From Prosthecobacter sp. (lineage in GTDB: Bacteria; Verrucomicrobiota; Verrucomicrobiia; Verrucomicrobiales; Verrucomicrobiaceae): 64,000 nucleotides of DNA. The stretch spans positions 62,001-126,000 of the forward strand of contig JABARQ010000017.1 in NCBI GenBank assembly GCA_019186985.1. Reading direction: 5' to 3'. Shown in pieces: positions 21,395 through 30,009 of this stretch (its first letter is position 1; every line of letters begins with the position of its first letter). Made by a program: the position numbers and the translations under genes. Below the pieces are notes generated by a model. It saw only the letters and a program-made list of their open reading frames with translations, did no database searches and was not told the DNA's origin.

Positions 21395-22654
21395 TTACAG
21401 CAGGCCCTGCACATGCTTCATCGAGCCGGCGAAGCACTGGTGCACATAGGCCATGGCCTGCTTCACCTTCGCCTGGGCGGCGGCGTGGTCGGCGTCGATG
21501 GCAAAGAGGGTCTCGGCCATCTTTTCGACCGGCGTCTCATCCATCTCGAGCAGCCATTCAGGCAGGCCGATGTCCTTGAACATCCAGCACTTGGGCGAGT
21601 GGAACTCGGAGTAGGTGTGGATGATCGGCGTGCCGTTGGCGAGCGCGATGATGGGGGAGTGCGGCTCATGGCAGACGACGGTGTGGGCGCGGGCGAAGAC
21701 TGAGGCGGCCTCGTCGGCGTTCCAGAAGTACTCCAGGTTCACGACATGCTTCCGGATCTCCGGCGGCAGCGGGTCGTGGATGAGCCTTTTGTTATGCTCC
21801 ATCTCCTTCTTCACCTCGGGGGCGATGAGCACCTTGTGGCCGGTCTTCTGAACCCAGAGGGTCACCAGCTCGCGGTACTTGGCGGCGCGGCGCTCGTCGT
21901 CGGCCTGCTGCTGCGGGGTGGGATGAAGGGGGTTGAGCTTGGGGGTGCGGGTGTCGTCGACGCCCGGCAGCTTGGCGGTGTTGGTACGGAGCTGAAGGGT
22001 GATGAACCGGCGCTCCTCCAGGCCGAGCTTCTTCATTGTGGCGAGCCCGCGTTCGTCGTCGCGCACGTCGATGCCGAAGCAGCCGTCCGGGCCGAATTCG
22101 AGCATGGATGTCTTCACGCCGCCGTTGCGGAGGATGTCGAGGGTCTTGGTCTCGCGGGTGTAGATGAAGGCGGCGTGGTTGAGCAGGTCCCGGCGTTCAT
22201 CGGCGCCCTCGCCCTCGGTCATGCTGGGGAAGTAGGACTGGCCGAACAGGCCGTAGGGCCTGCCATGCTTCCGGCAGAACTGCATGAAGGTGATGTCCTG
22301 GCCCATGCCGGAGTTGCGGATGAAGAGGTCGCAGTTTTTCACGGCCTCCTGAAGCCTGCGGTCCTTGTCACCGTCCTTGAACAGGTTGCCCTGGAGGATC
22401 TCCACCTTGGGAAAACGGCGTTGGAGCATGGCGGTGACACGCTCGTCGAGCTTCATGGCCCAAAGCACCACCTTCAGGCCTGGGAGATGTTCTTCAATGA
22501 TCCGCAGCGTGCCTGGAGTGTGGCCGATGTCGCCGATGTTGACGGTGTCCCAGGCGGACTGGAGGACGAGGGTCTTGGCCCTGCCGCTGGCGGCGTAAAC
22601 AGAGCCGCCGAGGGCGGCGAGGAGGGAGGTGATGAAATGTCTGCGGTTAGGCAT
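21395..22654 (-). CDS. Polysaccharide pyruvyl transferase family protein with Tat signal
   Basis: This 419-residue protein begins MPNRRHFITSLLAALGGSVYA, a twin-arginine-like signal. Polysaccharide pyruvyltransferase (CsaB/ExoV family) features follow: AWDTVNIGDIGHTPG near the N-terminus, CDLFIRNSGMGQD, RPYGLFGQSY, VLIAPEVKKEMEHNK and VVCHEPHSPIIALANGTPIIH. The family adds ketal pyruvate to polysaccharides. An exported member is unusual because phosphoenolpyruvate is cytoplasmic, so the role here may differ. The open frame continues upstream to 23149, but that stretch overlaps the next gene; the ATG at 22654 starts the signal peptide and is the true start. Confidence 0.8.
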   Translation of the reverse strand: MPNRRHFITSLLAALGGSVYAASGRAKTLVLQSAWDTVNIGDIGHTPGTLRIIEEHLPGLKVVLWAMKLDERVTAMLQRRFPKVEILQGNLFKDGDKDRRLQEAVKNCDLFIRNSGMGQDITFMQFCRKHGRPYGLFGQSYFPSMTEGEGADERRDLLNHAAFIYTRETKTLDILRNGGVKTSMLEFGPDGCFGIDVRDDERGLATMKKLGLEERRFITLQLRTNTAKLPGVDDTRTPKLNPLHPTPQQQADDERRAAKYRELVTLWVQKTGHKVLIAPEVKKEMEHNKRLIHDPLPPEIRKHVVNLEYFWNADEAASVFARAHTVVCHEPHSPIIALANGTPIIHTYSEFHSPKCWMFKDIGLPEWLLEMDETPVEKMAETLFAIDADHAAAQAKVKQAMAYVHQCFAGSMKHVQGLL

Positions 22655-22715
22655 GGCTGCCACCACAAGGGCAGACGGGTGGTTTTTTGGACAGAAAACA
22701 CCAGCATGCCGTGCC

Positions 22716-24191
22716 CTACCTGCCGGAGATGACGGTGGCGGGGCCAAGCTCCCAGGCAGGGCCTGCGGCACGCACGGCGACAGCGGCGGCGCCCTTGGGC
22801 CAGAGGGTTTCGTGCTGGCTGTGGAAGGCGACTTCCTCCGTACGCCACTTGCCTTCGACCAGGGCCTGCACCACCCACCAGCGGCAGGAGGCGTCCCAGC
22901 GCAGGTCGTCAAAGAACCAGCGCAGCTTTTCTCCATTCGCGACACGCTCGACCCGCGGTGCTGGCAGGGAGAGGTTGCTGAGCCAGGGGCTGGCGGGAGG
23001 CAGGGTGTGGAGGCCGTAGGCGCGTTCCCGGGCCAGGGTGTTGATCTTGCCGAGATCCTTGTCGAGCGCGCCGAAGTTCCAGTGAAAATGCCCGGGTGGC
23101 ATCCGGGCCTGCCTGGAGCGGGTGATGCTGATCTGGGCCAGGATTTCACCGGCCCGACGATCGTCGCCGATCTTGCTGGTGTTCATGCCGGGCCAGATGT
23201 GGCGGCCGAGGGTGTTTTCGCCCAGCCACCATTCGAAGTAGGTGGCAAAGCCGAGCTTGGGGCGGTCAATGGTCCAGTAAAGCTGCGGGGCGAGGTAGTC
23301 GACCCAGCCTTTCTGAAGCCAGCCGCGGCTGTCGGCTCCCATGTGTTCGTAGGGGTCCAGTCCTCCGCCAGTGCCGGGCGGGAAGTCGGGCCGCCAGAGG
23401 CCGAAGGGGCTGATGCCGAACTTCACGGTACGCCGGACGGACTTGATGCCTTCATAGATGGCGCGGACGGTTTGATCGACGTTTTCCCGTCGCCAGGCGG
23501 TGAGTTCCAAAGCACCGCCGCCGTTCCGATAGCGGGCGTAGGTTTCGTCATCGGGGAAGGGTACGGGCTTGCCGTCGCCGCCGTTCACCGGGTAGGGGTA
23601 AAAATAGTCGTCGAGATGAATGCCATCGACATCATAACGGCGGGTGACATCAAGGATCACGTCGAGCACGCGTTGGCGGACCTGGGGCAGGCCGGGGTTC
23701 AGCCACCAGTCCCGGCCATATTTGAGGGTCCATTCAGGATGTTCGCGGCGGACATGCCCGGCGCTGGGGGCAAAGCGGTCGCCAGCCAGGGCGCGGTAGG
23801 GATTGAACCAGGCGTGAAGCTCCATGCCGCGCTTGTGGGCGGCCTCAATGGCGAAGGCGAGCGGGTCCCATTTGGGTGAGGGCGGCAGGCTCATCAGGCC
23901 GCTGAGATAGCAGGACCAGGGTTCGATTTTGGATTCGTACATCGCCTCGCAGGCGGAGCGGACCTGGAAGATGAGGCAGTTCAGGCCGCTGTCGTGGGCA
24001 CTTTGGATCAGGCGTTCCAGCTCGGCCTGCTGAGTCGCCACGGGCAGGCCTGGCTGGGAGGGCCAGTTGATGTTGTGGACGGTGGCGATCCAGGAGCCGC
24101 GCAGTTCACGATAGGGCTGGGGCACGGAAAGCTGGGCCTGCAGACAGGTGCAGGCGGTCAGCAGGCAGGCCAGTTTCAGCAGGGCGTTCAT
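22716..24191 (-). CDS. GHL10-type family 10-like glycosyl hydrolase (YngK/DUF187)
   Basis: This is a 491-residue exported protein with signal or lipoprotein leader MNALLKLACLLTAC (possible lipobox LTAC). Domain motifs of the glycosyl-hydrolase-like 10 (YngK) family are clear: ELRGSWIATVHNINWPS, AHDSGLNCLIFQVRSACEAMY, GMELHAWFNPYR, VDGIHLDDYFYPYP and WVDYLAPQLYW. The C-terminal 110 residues look like an Ig/FN3-type beta domain. Related enzymes are thought to act on peptidoglycan or other glycans lacking peptide stems. Its start overlaps the stop of the rsmB-like gene by 4 bp (ATGA), so the two are translationally coupled. Confidence 0.85.
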   Translation of the reverse strand: MNALLKLACLLTACTCLQAQLSVPQPYRELRGSWIATVHNINWPSQPGLPVATQQAELERLIQSAHDSGLNCLIFQVRSACEAMYESKIEPWSCYLSGLMSLPPSPKWDPLAFAIEAAHKRGMELHAWFNPYRALAGDRFAPSAGHVRREHPEWTLKYGRDWWLNPGLPQVRQRVLDVILDVTRRYDVDGIHLDDYFYPYPVNGGDGKPVPFPDDETYARYRNGGGALELTAWRRENVDQTVRAIYEGIKSVRRTVKFGISPFGLWRPDFPPGTGGGLDPYEHMGADSRGWLQKGWVDYLAPQLYWTIDRPKLGFATYFEWWLGENTLGRHIWPGMNTSKIGDDRRAGEILAQISITRSRQARMPPGHFHWNFGALDKDLGKINTLARERAYGLHTLPPASPWLSNLSLPAPRVERVANGEKLRWFFDDLRWDASCRWWVVQALVEGKWRTEEVAFHSQHETLWPKGAAAVAVRAAGPAWELGPATVISGR

Positions 24192-25465
24192 TCGGCTTCG
24201 GACGTGGCGGGCTCGGGCTGGATGTCAGCGGCGGGAGCGGCTGGCTTGCGCAGGAGCCGGGCTGCGTAGAAGCCATCGTGCCCGGTTTCGGCAGGGTTCA
24301 GCTTCAGTTCCTCCTCCAGCGTCCAGTCGTCGCCGTGGGCGGCGAGGAACTTCTGCACCTGGAGCTCGTTCTCAGAGGGCAGGATGGAACAGGTGGCGTA
24401 GACCATCTTGCCGCCCGGCTTCACCATCGCGCTGTAGCGTGTCAGGATGTCCTGCTGCTCGACAATCAGGCGGTCGATCTCCAGCTCGCTGAGCTTCCAT
24501 TTGGCGTCCGGGTTTCTGCGCAGCACGCCCAGGCCGGAGCAGGGGACGTCCAGCAGGAGGCGGTCAGCGTAGGCCGCGAGGCGCTTGAGGGTCTTGCTGC
24601 CCTCGATGAGACGGGTTTCCGCGACGTCCACACCGGCCCTGCCGCAGCGTTTGCGCAGCTCGTTGAGCTTCCACTGATGCACGTCGAGGGCGAGGATGCG
24701 GCCCTTGTTTTGCATGAGGGCTCCGAGGTGCAGGGTTTTGCCGCCGCCGCCGGCGCAGGCATCGATGACCTTCATGCCCGGCTCGACCTGGACAAAGGGG
24801 GCGACACGCTGGGAGGAGGCATCCTGCACCTCGAAGAGGCCCTCTTTGAAAGCGGCCATGCTGAAGACATTGTAGCGCTGCTGCATGACGAGCGCGGTGG
24901 GGATGGGCTTGAGGGCCTCGGTGATGAAGCCGTCCTGTCCCAGGCGCTCCTTGAGGCTGCGGCGGTCCGTTTTCAGGGTGTTGGTGCGCAGAAACACCTC
25001 TGCAGGCTGGTTCAGGGTTTCACGGATGGCGGGCCAGGTTTCCCCCAGCTCACGGCTGCAGCGGGCGTCCAGCCAGTCGGGCAGGGAAAGCCGGACAACG
25101 GCCGGGACGTCATCCCTGGTCCTGGCGCGGATGTCCTGGGCACGGATGCCGGCCAGTTCATCGAAAGGAGGCAGGTCCTTGCCGCTGGTGATCCACTGGG
25201 CGGCCCAGACGCTCCAGAGCTGTTCATCGCCGATGCACTCCCTGCGGGCGTGCTCCGCATCAGGAAGTCCGGCCAGGTGCCAGAGCCAGCGCCAGTGGCG
25301 GACACATTCATAGACGGATTCAGCGAACAGCCTCCGGTCACGGCTGCCCCATTTCGGGTGGTGCTTGAAGGCGAACTCCACCGCCTTGTCGGAGTAGCGC
25401 CGGTCCACGAAGATGTCGTGAAGCGTGCGGATGATCTGGGCGATGACGATGTGGGGGACTTTCAC
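24188..25465 (-). CDS. RsmB/NOL1-NOP2-Sun family rRNA (cytosine-C5) methyltransferase
   Basis: This is a 425-residue SAM-dependent RNA m5C methyltransferase. An N-terminal helical region comes first, followed by the Rossmann methylase domain. SAM-binding motif I is DACAGGGGKTLHLG and the next acidic strand ILALDVHQWKL. The two functional cysteines are in LLDVPCSGLGVLRRNPD and VYATCSILPSENE. It probably methylates 16S rRNA, but the exact site (RsmB C967 or another) cannot be told, so I give no symbol. It leads a minus-strand run with the GHL10 gene, overlapping it by 4 bp, and is divergent from the sigma factor gene. Confidence 0.9.
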   Translation of the reverse strand: MKVPHIVIAQIIRTLHDIFVDRRYSDKAVEFAFKHHPKWGSRDRRLFAESVYECVRHWRWLWHLAGLPDAEHARRECIGDEQLWSVWAAQWITSGKDLPPFDELAGIRAQDIRARTRDDVPAVVRLSLPDWLDARCSRELGETWPAIRETLNQPAEVFLRTNTLKTDRRSLKERLGQDGFITEALKPIPTALVMQQRYNVFSMAAFKEGLFEVQDASSQRVAPFVQVEPGMKVIDACAGGGGKTLHLGALMQNKGRILALDVHQWKLNELRKRCGRAGVDVAETRLIEGSKTLKRLAAYADRLLLDVPCSGLGVLRRNPDAKWKLSELEIDRLIVEQQDILTRYSAMVKPGGKMVYATCSILPSENELQVQKFLAAHGDDWTLEEELKLNPAETGHDGFYAARLLRKPAAPAADIQPEPATSEAE

Positions 25466-25622
25466 GGGGCTGAGATGGCGCGGGCCGGGCAGGGAAGCAA
25501 GAACCAGCCTCGGGTGCCGAGTGGGAGGGGTGTCCTTAACTCCTTTGAAGAAAAACTTGTCTCTATGCTGGGAAGGTGGTTTGCTTGAAATTCAGCCTGT
25601 ATTCACACTGACCATACATTAC

Positions 25623-26237
25623 ATGGAGGCCGCCACTGAGACCGAACACCCCGTCAGCAGCAGTGCTGCAGAGGACCGGTTGCTTGTCGAGCGGGCGCAG
25701 GCGGGGGACACCCGGGCTTTTGACGAACTGGTGCGGAAATACACCCCCAAGCTCTACGGCCTGGTCTACAACATGACCTCCAACCGGGATGACACGGCGG
25801 ACCTGCTCCAGGAAATTTTCGCCAAGGCCTACCGGTCTCTGAAGCGATTCATGGGTAAATCGTCCTTTTACACCTGGATTTATTCGATCTCGGTGAACAT
25901 GACCCTGAACTTCCTGAAAAAGAGGGGTCGCTACGCCAAGGTCAGCCTGGACGACGTGGACAGCGGGATTCAGAACGACCCCGACTTCATCAAAATCACC
26001 ACGGCCAACCGGGACACCGTCCGGGAGGTGAATATTCACGAATTACAAAAAAGGTTGAACGAGGCCCTGATGAAGCTGTCGGAGGACCACCGCACAGTTG
26101 TCACTCTGTACGACGTCCAGGGGCTTCAGCATAACGAAATTGCCAAGATCCTGGGTGTCTCGGAGGGCACGGTGCGTTCCAGGCTTTTCTATGCGCATCG
26201 TCTGCTGCAAAGTTACCTGGAGGATTTGGTCAAATAA
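25623..26237 (+). CDS. ECF sigma factor (RpoE/SigW-like)
   Basis: This 204-residue protein has only sigma regions 2 and 4. Region 2 spans about residues 18-90 (DTRAFDELVRKYTPKLYGLVYNM, DTADLLQEIFAKAYRSLKRF, FYTWIYSISVNMTLNFLKKR). Region 4 spans about 140-195 (LSEDHRTVVTLYDVQGLQHNEIAKILGVSEGTVRSRLFYAHRLL). The ATG at 25623 starts a natural ECF N-terminus; upstream in-frame codons lie in the intergenic region. The next gene, 57 bp downstream, encodes a single-span membrane protein that is the likely anti-sigma factor. The signal it responds to is unknown, though envelope stress is common for this group. Confidence 0.93.
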   Translation: MEAATETEHPVSSSAAEDRLLVERAQAGDTRAFDELVRKYTPKLYGLVYNMTSNRDDTADLLQEIFAKAYRSLKRFMGKSSFYTWIYSISVNMTLNFLKKRGRYAKVSLDDVDSGIQNDPDFIKITTANRDTVREVNIHELQKRLNEALMKLSEDHRTVVTLYDVQGLQHNEIAKILGVSEGTVRSRLFYAHRLLQSYLEDLVK

Positions 26238-26294
26238 ATGCTTTGTTCCCGTCGCTTAGCACGTTAAAATCCATAACTACCATCCCTTATACTC

Positions 26295-26822
26295 ATGAGC
26301 GAATTCGACAATCTGCAGCGAATCATTCGGCTGAAGAGGTTTGAAACCCCTGGAGAGGACTTTGTGGAGGACTTTGTGGCACGCTTTCGTGAGCGCCAAC
26401 GCTCGGAACTCCTGCGTCAATCGGCGCGCGGCCTGCTCTGGGAGCGCATGGTGACCTTCTGGGAAGATCTTGTTTCCCCCCGCATGACGATGGCTGCGGC
26501 GACCACCTGTGTGGCCTTGGTGGCGACCTGGGGAGCCTTGAAAATCAACGGTTCGCATCAGGATGCCTCGGTTCCGAACGTTCTTGCGGTCACCGAGCCT
26601 GTGCCTGGGACGCTGTCCAGCCAGCCTTCCCTGGCGGTTCAGAGCGAGCTGATTCGTGAGGTGGAGCAGGGCAGGCAGCTCGAGATCGAAGGCATTCTGC
26701 TCAGCCGTCATTTTGACGGGCACGAAGCCCCGGTGGCTGCGGCTGAAGGCGTTGTGGGCGTTTCCGGGGATGCCCTGCCAGTCTCCGTGGAGCTTCTTCC
26801 GATTGACGGACTTATTCGCTGA
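26295..26822 (+). CDS. Putative membrane anti-sigma factor
   Basis: This is a 175-residue protein with a charged, helical N-terminal cytoplasmic part (about 1-62, FVEDFVARFRERQRSELLRQ), one membrane helix (about 66-84, TMAAATTCVALVATWGAL) and a periplasmic tail of about 90 residues. The position just behind the ECF sigma gene and the topology suggest an anti-sigma factor. The zinc-binding HxxxCxxC motif of the ZAS class is absent, and I recognise no RseA domain, so the interaction is inferred only from context. Its last 11 bp overlap the convergent dehydrogenase gene. Homologues of this short form may occur behind similar sigma genes in relatives. Confidence 0.55.
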   Translation: MSEFDNLQRIIRLKRFETPGEDFVEDFVARFRERQRSELLRQSARGLLWERMVTFWEDLVSPRMTMAAATTCVALVATWGALKINGSHQDASVPNVLAVTEPVPGTLSSQPSLAVQSELIREVEQGRQLEIEGILLSRHFDGHEAPVAAAEGVVGVSGDALPVSVELLPIDGLIR

Positions 26823-27654
26823 GGCGTCCGATCACCGAAAAATCCTGATCACCCAGACCTGCCTCAACACCCGCGCGCATGGCCTCCGCCGTGCAATCCA
26901 GCGCGGGTGTTTTGCTGCCTGAACGGGCTGCGAGCTGGCGGGCGAAGTCAGCATCCTTCAGCATGTTGACCAGGGAGAAGTGCGGTTCGAAGTCCTGAAG
27001 AATCAGAGCTGGCAGCTTCATGCCAATCAGGGGGCTGTAGTTGGCATTCGACTCCAGGGCGGTCTTCAGGGCTTCCAGGGGAATGCCCTCGGCCCTGGTG
27101 ATCGCAGCGGCCTCGACCAGGGCCTTGACGGTCACTCCGGTGATCAGGTTGGTGACGATCTTCAGCACCATGGCATCGCCGACACCGCCCAGGTGAAGGA
27201 TCTTGGCCGCGCTGGCCTCCAGCACCGGGCGCACTTTTTCGAGCACCTCGGCCGGGCCGCCGACATAGTAGCAAAGCTTGCCGTTTTGGGCGGCTATCTT
27301 GCTGCCTGTGAAAGGGGCGTCAAGAAAGGCTGCGCCTGCCTCACCGCACAGGCGTGCGGTCTCCAGGGTGGCGTCCTTGCTGACCGTGGCATGGTTCATG
27401 ACGACATGTCCGGGGGTCAGGGAAGGCAGCATTTCTTTCAGCGCACCCAGCAGGGCCTCGTCATCCCTGACAAAGATCTGGATCACCCGCGCAGCCCGCG
27501 CCACCTCGGCCGGGGAGGCGAGGGCTCCGGAAGCCGTCCTGCCGGTTCGGCTCCAGACGAAAACCTGGAATCCAGCTCGGGTGAGATTTTCAGCCACGCG
27601 GCTGCCGATGATGCCAAGGCCGAGGAGGCCGACATGGGAAACGGGGGTGTTCAT
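26812..27654 (-). CDS. HIBADH-family NAD(P)-dependent oxidoreductase
   Basis: This is a 280-residue cytoplasmic dehydrogenase of the 3-hydroxyisobutyrate/tartronate-semialdehyde/glyoxylate reductase family. The Rossmann motif GLGIIG starts at residue 12. The substrate motif FLDAPFTGSKIAAQNGKL and the catalytic lysine in DAMVLKIVTNLITG are present. The usual C-terminal all-helical domain follows. Reactions in the family include reduction of short 2-oxo acids or semialdehydes, and the specific substrate is not readable. The ATG at 27654 places the Rossmann strand at the N-terminus. The gene is divergent from the moxR gene and converges with the anti-sigma-like gene. Confidence 0.88.
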   Translation of the reverse strand: MNTPVSHVGLLGLGIIGSRVAENLTRAGFQVFVWSRTGRTASGALASPAEVARAARVIQIFVRDDEALLGALKEMLPSLTPGHVVMNHATVSKDATLETARLCGEAGAAFLDAPFTGSKIAAQNGKLCYYVGGPAEVLEKVRPVLEASAAKILHLGGVGDAMVLKIVTNLITGVTVKALVEAAAITRAEGIPLEALKTALESNANYSPLIGMKLPALILQDFEPHFSLVNMLKDADFARQLAARSGSKTPALDCTAEAMRAGVEAGLGDQDFSVIGRLSE

Positions 27655-27751
27655 GGTCTGAAAGGAGGCGGGATGCCCTGGCTGGCAAGTGCCCTGTGCT
27701 TTCCTTTGCACGGAAGGGGCAGCCGTTTATGCATGCGCGCGCCCGCATCCC

Positions 27752-28732
27752 ATGTCCTCCTTCAGCACTCTTTTCGGCCAGCTCAAAACGGAACTCCAAA
27801 AGGCCGTGGTGGGATATGATCAACTGCTCACCGACGTGCTCGTCGCCGTCTTTGCCGGAGGCCATGTGCTGCTGGAGGGCGTGCCCGGCCTTGGCAAAAC
27901 CTTCCTGGTGAGGACGCTGTCCCAGGTGGTCGGCCTTGAGCCCGGGCGTGTGCAATGCACGCCGGACCTGATGCCTGCTGACATCCTGGGCACCCACATC
28001 GTCAATGAAAACGAGCACGGACGCCGGGTGATGTTCTTTGAAAAGGGGCCTGTCTTTAAAAACCTGCTGCTGGTGGACGAAATCAACCGTGCCACACCCA
28101 AGACCCAGGCCGCCCTGCTCGAGGTCATGCAGGAACATGCAGTGACGACCGGGGGCGAGCGTCACTCCCTGCCGGATCCCTTCTTTGTGCTCGCCACCCA
28201 GAACCCGATGGAGATGGAGGGCACCTACCCGCTTCCGGAAGCCCAGCTGGACCGCTTCATGTTCAAGATCCGGGTGCCGTTTCCCGACCTGGAGTCGCTG
28301 GTGGAGATCAGCCGCCGTACAACCGGTTTTGCCGAACCCAGGCTGGAGAGCCTGGTGAGCGGCGCCGAACTGAAAGCGTTTCAAAAGCAGCTCGCGGAGA
28401 CGCCTGTGGCGGACCCGGTCGCGCGTTATGCCAGCCGGCTGGTGCTGGCCACCCATCCTGAGCATCCTGGCGTGCTGCCGGAGGTGCAGCGCTTCGTTGC
28501 CTATGGAAGCAGTCCGCGCGGACTCCAGAGCCTGATCCGCGGCGCCCGGGTGCTTGCCGCCGTCAACGGCGCCACGGCGGTCAGCACGGATGACATCCGC
28601 GCCATCGCCCACGTGGCGCTGCGCCATCGCATCATCCTGAACTTTGAGGGCGAGGCGCAGCAGGTGAAGGTTGATGACCTGATCAGCAGGCTGCTCGACC
28701 AGGTGAAGACGCCCGCCCAGGAGGCGGCCTGA
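27752..28732 (+). CDS. MoxR-family AAA+ ATPase
   Basis: This is a 326-residue AAA+ ATPase. It shows Walker A (LEGVPGLGKTFLV), Walker B (LLLVDEINRATPKTQAALLE) and sensor 1 (FVLATQNPMEMEGTYPLPEAQLDRF), followed by the small C-terminal lid domain. MoxR ATPases act as chaperones that load metal or cofactor, or mature complexes, usually with DUF58 and VWA/BatA-BatB partners encoded downstream. Here the next gene is convergent and unrelated, so this copy is isolated; a BatA-like gene lies about 15 kb away at 43.4-45.2 kb. I chose the ATG at 27752 because earlier residues do not resemble the family. Confidence 0.9.
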   Translation: MSSFSTLFGQLKTELQKAVVGYDQLLTDVLVAVFAGGHVLLEGVPGLGKTFLVRTLSQVVGLEPGRVQCTPDLMPADILGTHIVNENEHGRRVMFFEKGPVFKNLLLVDEINRATPKTQAALLEVMQEHAVTTGGERHSLPDPFFVLATQNPMEMEGTYPLPEAQLDRFMFKIRVPFPDLESLVEISRRTTGFAEPRLESLVSGAELKAFQKQLAETPVADPVARYASRLVLATHPEHPGVLPEVQRFVAYGSSPRGLQSLIRGARVLAAVNGATAVSTDDIRAIAHVALRHRIILNFEGEAQQVKVDDLISRLLDQVKTPAQEAA

Positions 28733-28741
28733 GGGTTGAAG

Positions 28742-29857
28742 TCACGCGTCCCGATGGGTGGGCGTCGGCTTGCCGGGTCGGAAATGCTCCTGGTGCTCCA
28801 GGCTGGCCTTGAGCTTGGGAAAGCGCGGAGTGGTCGCCTCGATTGCGGCAAGCACGGCCTGCATGAGGCTGGCGGGATCCGCCTCCGCACGCAGGTTGAT
28901 GATGAGCTGGCCGCCCTCGCTGGGCTCATCCAGCTCCATGCCCAGCTCCGGCTCGTGGTCGCTGCGAACCAGGTTGATGCTCGCGAGTTCGCCGGCGATG
29001 CCGTCGTCCGGGCTGTAGGTCATCTTGAAGTGCGCAATCTCGGCCGTCATGTCCTTCAGGCGCTGCTGCACATCACCGGCCAGGGCGCGCAGGAAGTCAT
29101 TGGCGTCGAATTCATCTTCGGCCGTCAGGTTCACCGTTGCATTGAGCCAGCCGAGCAGGGCCTCGCCCTCGGCATAAACCTCGTAATCCACGAGCATGGC
29201 GCTTTTGCGGGCCTGCTCGTCCGTCATCAACTGGTTGAAGAGCTCCGCCAGACCCTCGCCCGATCGTGGAGAGGTGGTGAAAATCCGGGTGCCTGGGAAC
29301 TCACGCCCAAGCACGGCCTTCAACTCCTCGCGTTCGTCTTCGGAAACGAGGTCGCTCTTGCTGATGACGATGATGTCAGCCTCCTCGAGTTGCTTCTTGA
29401 AGATGTAGATGACCTTGCTGGAGAAGCTGCCGCCCTGGTCGAGGCCGAAGACTCGCCGTGCCCTCACGGGATCCACCAGCACGGCCAGCGGGGCGATGGT
29501 GAAGGCGTCGCCATACATCCGGCGCAGGGGATAGGTCACGGTGGCGACAAGGTCCGTGCAGCTGCCGACGGGCTCGGCGATGAAGACGTCCGGCTTCGCA
29601 TTGTCCGCCAGCCTGCCTGCGGCATCGACGAGCGAGCCGAAGCGGCAGCAGAAGCAGCCGCCGGCGATCTCCTCGGTGGCGAACCCCTGGCCGCGCAGCA
29701 GCTTCGTGTCCACCAGGCTTCCCGCCTGGTCATTGGTGATCAGGCCCACCTTGAGCCCTTGCCCGCTCAGGTGCTGCGCCAGCTTGCCGACGGTGGTGGT
29801 CTTGCCGGCGCCGAGGAAGCCGCCGATCATGATGTAACGTGCCTTGGGGGATGACAT
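28742..29857 (-). CDS. CobW/G3E-family GTPase, metallochaperone-like
   Basis: This is a 371-residue P-loop GTPase of the COG0523 (CobW/YjiA/ZNG) group. Walker A is GGFLGAGKTTT at the N-terminus. The metal-binding CxCC motif is intact at Cys68, Cys70 and Cys71 (GGCFCC). Further motifs are FIAEPVGSCTDL and the guanine-specificity motif ISKSDL. Such proteins move zinc, cobalt or other metals to target enzymes. It is divergent from the arsenic operon with a 148-bp shared intergenic region, so the ArsR operator could influence both. The C-terminal part is longer than a bare CobW domain. Its metal is unknown. Confidence 0.88.
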   Translation of the reverse strand: MSSPKARYIMIGGFLGAGKTTTVGKLAQHLSGQGLKVGLITNDQAGSLVDTKLLRGQGFATEEIAGGCFCCRFGSLVDAAGRLADNAKPDVFIAEPVGSCTDLVATVTYPLRRMYGDAFTIAPLAVLVDPVRARRVFGLDQGGSFSSKVIYIFKKQLEEADIIVISKSDLVSEDEREELKAVLGREFPGTRIFTTSPRSGEGLAELFNQLMTDEQARKSAMLVDYEVYAEGEALLGWLNATVNLTAEDEFDANDFLRALAGDVQQRLKDMTAEIAHFKMTYSPDDGIAGELASINLVRSDHEPELGMELDEPSEGGQLIINLRAEADPASLMQAVLAAIEATTPRFPKLKASLEHQEHFRPGKPTPTHRDA

Positions 29858-29968
29858 GCGGGCTTCATGCCCCGGCTTTTGGCGGCTGCAAGCAGCGATG
29901 AAGGCCATTCTCCCAGGTGGCGTGCGGGTGGCGGCAGGGGAGGGTTTGGCATCTGCCGAAGGTTTTAC

Positions 29969-30009
29969 TTGCCATGCGCATCTATTTGGCTAAATGACCA
30001 AATAGATGC
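29969..30009 (+). promoter_or_regulatory. ars promoter and ArsR operator
   Basis: A perfect 12-bp inverted repeat, GCATCTATTTGG (29978-29989) and CCAAATAGATGC (29998-30009) with an 8-bp spacer, is the evident ArsR operator. A -35-like TTGCCA at 29969 and a -10-like TAAATG at 29991 flank or lie inside it, so bound repressor would block RNA polymerase. The right arm contains the arsR ATG (30006), and there is no Shine-Dalgarno upstream, so the transcript may be leaderless or nearly so. Confidence 0.75.

Noticed and set aside
22655-23149. 5' extension of the pyruvyl transferase frame
   Set aside because: It overlaps the GHL10 gene in another frame, is low quality, and the signal peptide begins at 22654.
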